Assembly: GCA_964402955.1 (NCBI GenBank)
Contig: CAYOEZ010000107.1
Span: 1-15,481, forward strand
DNA length: 15,481 nt
Reading direction: 5' to 3'
From: CAYOEZ01 sp964402955
GTDB lineage: Bacteria > Chloroflexota > DTOL01 > DAOUCN01
Part shown: positions 14,378-15,481 of the stretch, piece by piece
Position numbering within the stretch: position 1 is the first letter of the stretch
How the letters are laid out: the number at the start of each line of letters is the position of its first letter
The notes under the pieces: generated by a model
Told to the model about the DNA's origin: nothing
Seen by the model: the letters and a program-made list of their open reading frames with translations, nothing else
Database searches by the model: none
Made by a program: the position numbers and the translations under genes

Positions 14378-14428
14378 ATGGGGTATGTTATGAACGAAGA
14401 AGATACTACATGTAGTACGTCACCTTAA
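14378..14428 (+). CDS. Tiny ORF, 16 codons, with good ribosome site
   Basis: ATG 14378 is preceded by GGGGAGG with a seven-base spacer and opens a frame MGYVMNEEDTTCSTSP ending at TAA 14426. It lies just after the broken tRNA, so it could be cotranscribed from the tRNA promoter. A 14-bp perfect palindrome TACTACATGTAGTA (14404-14417) lies inside it. I recognise no family. It may be the 5' end of a gene cut by the same rearrangement, or chance. Confidence 0.2.
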   Translation: MGYVMNEEDTTCSTSP

Positions 14429-14500
14429 GCCCCATCACCCCCTCTTGCCACGATTTTCGACGAATCTTATGCACTCCATCAGCCCATTCCGGGCCGAAAA

Positions 14501-14790
14501 ATCCGCTGCACTCGTCCGCTGACCAAAAAAGCGGGTTTTCGACCTCTTTGACCGCCTTTAGCACTCGCGCGCCTCCGCGTCAACCTAGTCCGCTGCACTA
14601 GCCCTTGGATCCAAACACTGGGCGAAAGCGGACTCTCTGCCTCCGCGTCAACGAAATCCGCTGCACGAGTCCTCTGATCAAAAACGTCGGATGCAGCGGG
14701 GTTTCCACCTCTGCGACCGCATTGTAGCACTCTCGCACCTCCGCGTCAACAAAATCCGCTGTAGTAGTCCGCTGATCCAACAAGGTGTGA
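14501..14790. repeat. Degenerate tandem repeats (three to four units of 68-98 bp)
   Basis: Units begin with ATCCGCTGCA-type sequence and end with CCTCCGCGTCAAC: 14501-14584 (84 bp), 14585-14652 (68 bp), 14653-14750 (98 bp), and a partial unit from 14751 to about 14790. Shared internal blocks are GTCCGCTGATC, GGGTTT-C-ACCTCT and TAGCACTCGCGC. Unit 2 lacks the middle block, which explains its shorter length. There is no direct-repeat/spacer structure, so it is not CRISPR. The units lie between the tiny ORF and the transposase remnant. Confidence 0.75.
14721..14749 (-). promoter_or_regulatory. Near-consensus leftward promoter inside the third repeat unit
   Basis: Minus strand TTGACG (14749-14744), 17-nt spacer, TACAAT (14726-14721). 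The first repeat unit has the same -35 and spacing with a poor -10 (TAAAGG, 14560-14555), and the second lacks a -10. The promoter fires toward the broken tRNA and the HAD operon. Confidence 0.55.
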
Positions 14791-15481
14791 ATGCCTCAGC
14801 CCGCTTTTGCTGTTGGTTACTAGGTGAGCCGTCTGGTCAACCCGGTAGTAGTCCACCGGGTGGAGATAGCCGAGAGACGAATGCGGTCGCTCGGCGTTGT
14901 AGTGGATAATGCAGCGCGTCTCTCCGTCACAGGCAGCTAGTAGCTCCTCTGGTCATCGTCTGTCAGACCCTCTTAGCGGTGCATGCGGCGCAGTCGCTCC
15001 AATCCCCATTGGCTTCCAGGTGTGCCACCCGGGTGTTGATATCAGTTACACCAGATGCGGCCACAAAACGATGCCACTCAGCACCGAGAAATTGACTGCC
15101 CTGATCATGGACGATACGCTCTCCGCCGGGCAGATGGCCGGTCAGCTTGTCGCGAGCCTTTTGCGTGGTGGACGTCACCGTGTCAGCAAGCATCGTCACT
15201 TCAGGCTCCATGCCACGAGATACCGGCAGTAGCCGTCGAGAACGCCCACCACGTAATACCACCGTGGCTGGATGTACAAGGACATGATGTTAATGCCACA
15301 CCAAGTCAGGGTGGTCCGTTTCCGGCGGGTGGGGCAGGCTAGCGATGGTTGGGTTTGGCTGCCGAGCGATGCAATCTCCTCAGGCGTTGCGGGAACGAGC
15401 TGGCGAGATGGAAGAACAAGGCGGTAAGCCAGGGTTCCCCATGTCTGACGGTGCGTCCACTGGTAGGACGTTACCCGTGGC
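14746..15481 (-). pseudogene. Decayed DDE (rve-type) transposase, N-terminus outside window
   Basis: Fragments in three frames together spell an IS3/IS481-like integrase-core transposase. In order: SLYIQPRWYYVVGVLDGYCR then YLVAWSL; EPEVTMLADTVTSTTQKARD; ERIVHDQGSQFLGAEWHRFV with the middle acidic residue; NTRVAHLEANG with the last Glu; LERLRRMHR; and the C-terminal HYNAERPHSSLGYLHPVDYY. Frame changes fall near 15211, 15010 and 14945, and an in-frame TAA lies at 14973-14975. The first catalytic Asp region reads INIMSLYI, with Asn in the expected place. The reading ends at TGA 14746-14748 within the repeat array. It cannot make an active enzyme. The terminal inverted repeats were not identified. 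Confidence 0.8.

Noticed and set aside
14479..14783. Minus-strand ORFs through the repeats
   Set aside because: They are translations of the tandem repeat, with repeated LVQR-I-LTRR wording and no start context.
14501..14790. CRISPR array
   Set aside because: Units are 68-98 bp, degenerate and lack unique spacers; no cas gene is present.

Overview
The window is GC-rich bacterial DNA with strong Shine-Dalgarno (SD) sites, frequent GTG/TTG starts, sigma70-type promoters and many short inverted-repeat elements. The gene set and the intergenic repeats fit a Chloroflexota-like (Anaerolineae/Caldilineae-type) genome. That placement is inference from style, since no phylogenetic marker is present. 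A run of 10 Ns at 11993-12002 shows this is a scaffold from a draft or metagenome assembly.

Layout. Positions 1-200 hold the C-terminal end of an unrecognised plus-strand gene of much higher GC. A minus-strand sugar operon (6210 down to about 201) follows: SIS-domain sugar-phosphate isomerase, zinc alcohol/polyol dehydrogenase, SAF-domain homoserine-dehydrogenase-like oxidoreductase, L-fucose/L-arabinose isomerase-family protein, and an FGGY sugar kinase whose C-terminus is lost at the left junction. A good promoter (TTGAAG-N17-TATAAT) sits about 300 bp upstream of the first gene. The region 6540-8610 is patchwork: a CtaG remnant, a 24-bp inverted repeat, a long hairpin, a membrane-anchored TPR/L,D-transpeptidase gene on the minus strand, and a further inverted-repeat element. 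A plus-strand acyl-CoA:acetate/3-ketoacid CoA-transferase (8611-10230) ends in a translationally coupled stub that resembles the first residues of a VOC/glyoxalase protein.

A second minus-strand operon (14006 down to 10285) encodes a HAD phosphatase, a protein that looks deoxyhypusine-synthase-like, an RfaE/HldE-type PfkB kinase and an SDR oxidoreductase. The HAD and DHS-like genes share an ATGA overlap, and the kinase start lies inside the DHS-like frame. This four-gene set is the best candidate here for an undescribed pathway. Kinase plus HAD phosphatase recalls heptose-phosphate activation, but the DHS-like partner has no assigned role that I know of.

The right end (14230-15481) has a tRNA-Lys(UUU) gene with an intact promoter but no 3' half, a tiny ORF, degenerate tandem repeats that carry a consensus leftward promoter, and a decayed DDE transposase with several frameshifts. 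Both ends of the carbohydrate block therefore carry broken genes, which suggests an acquired or rearranged segment or assembly joins. No transporter and no transcription factor for either sugar operon lies inside the window.
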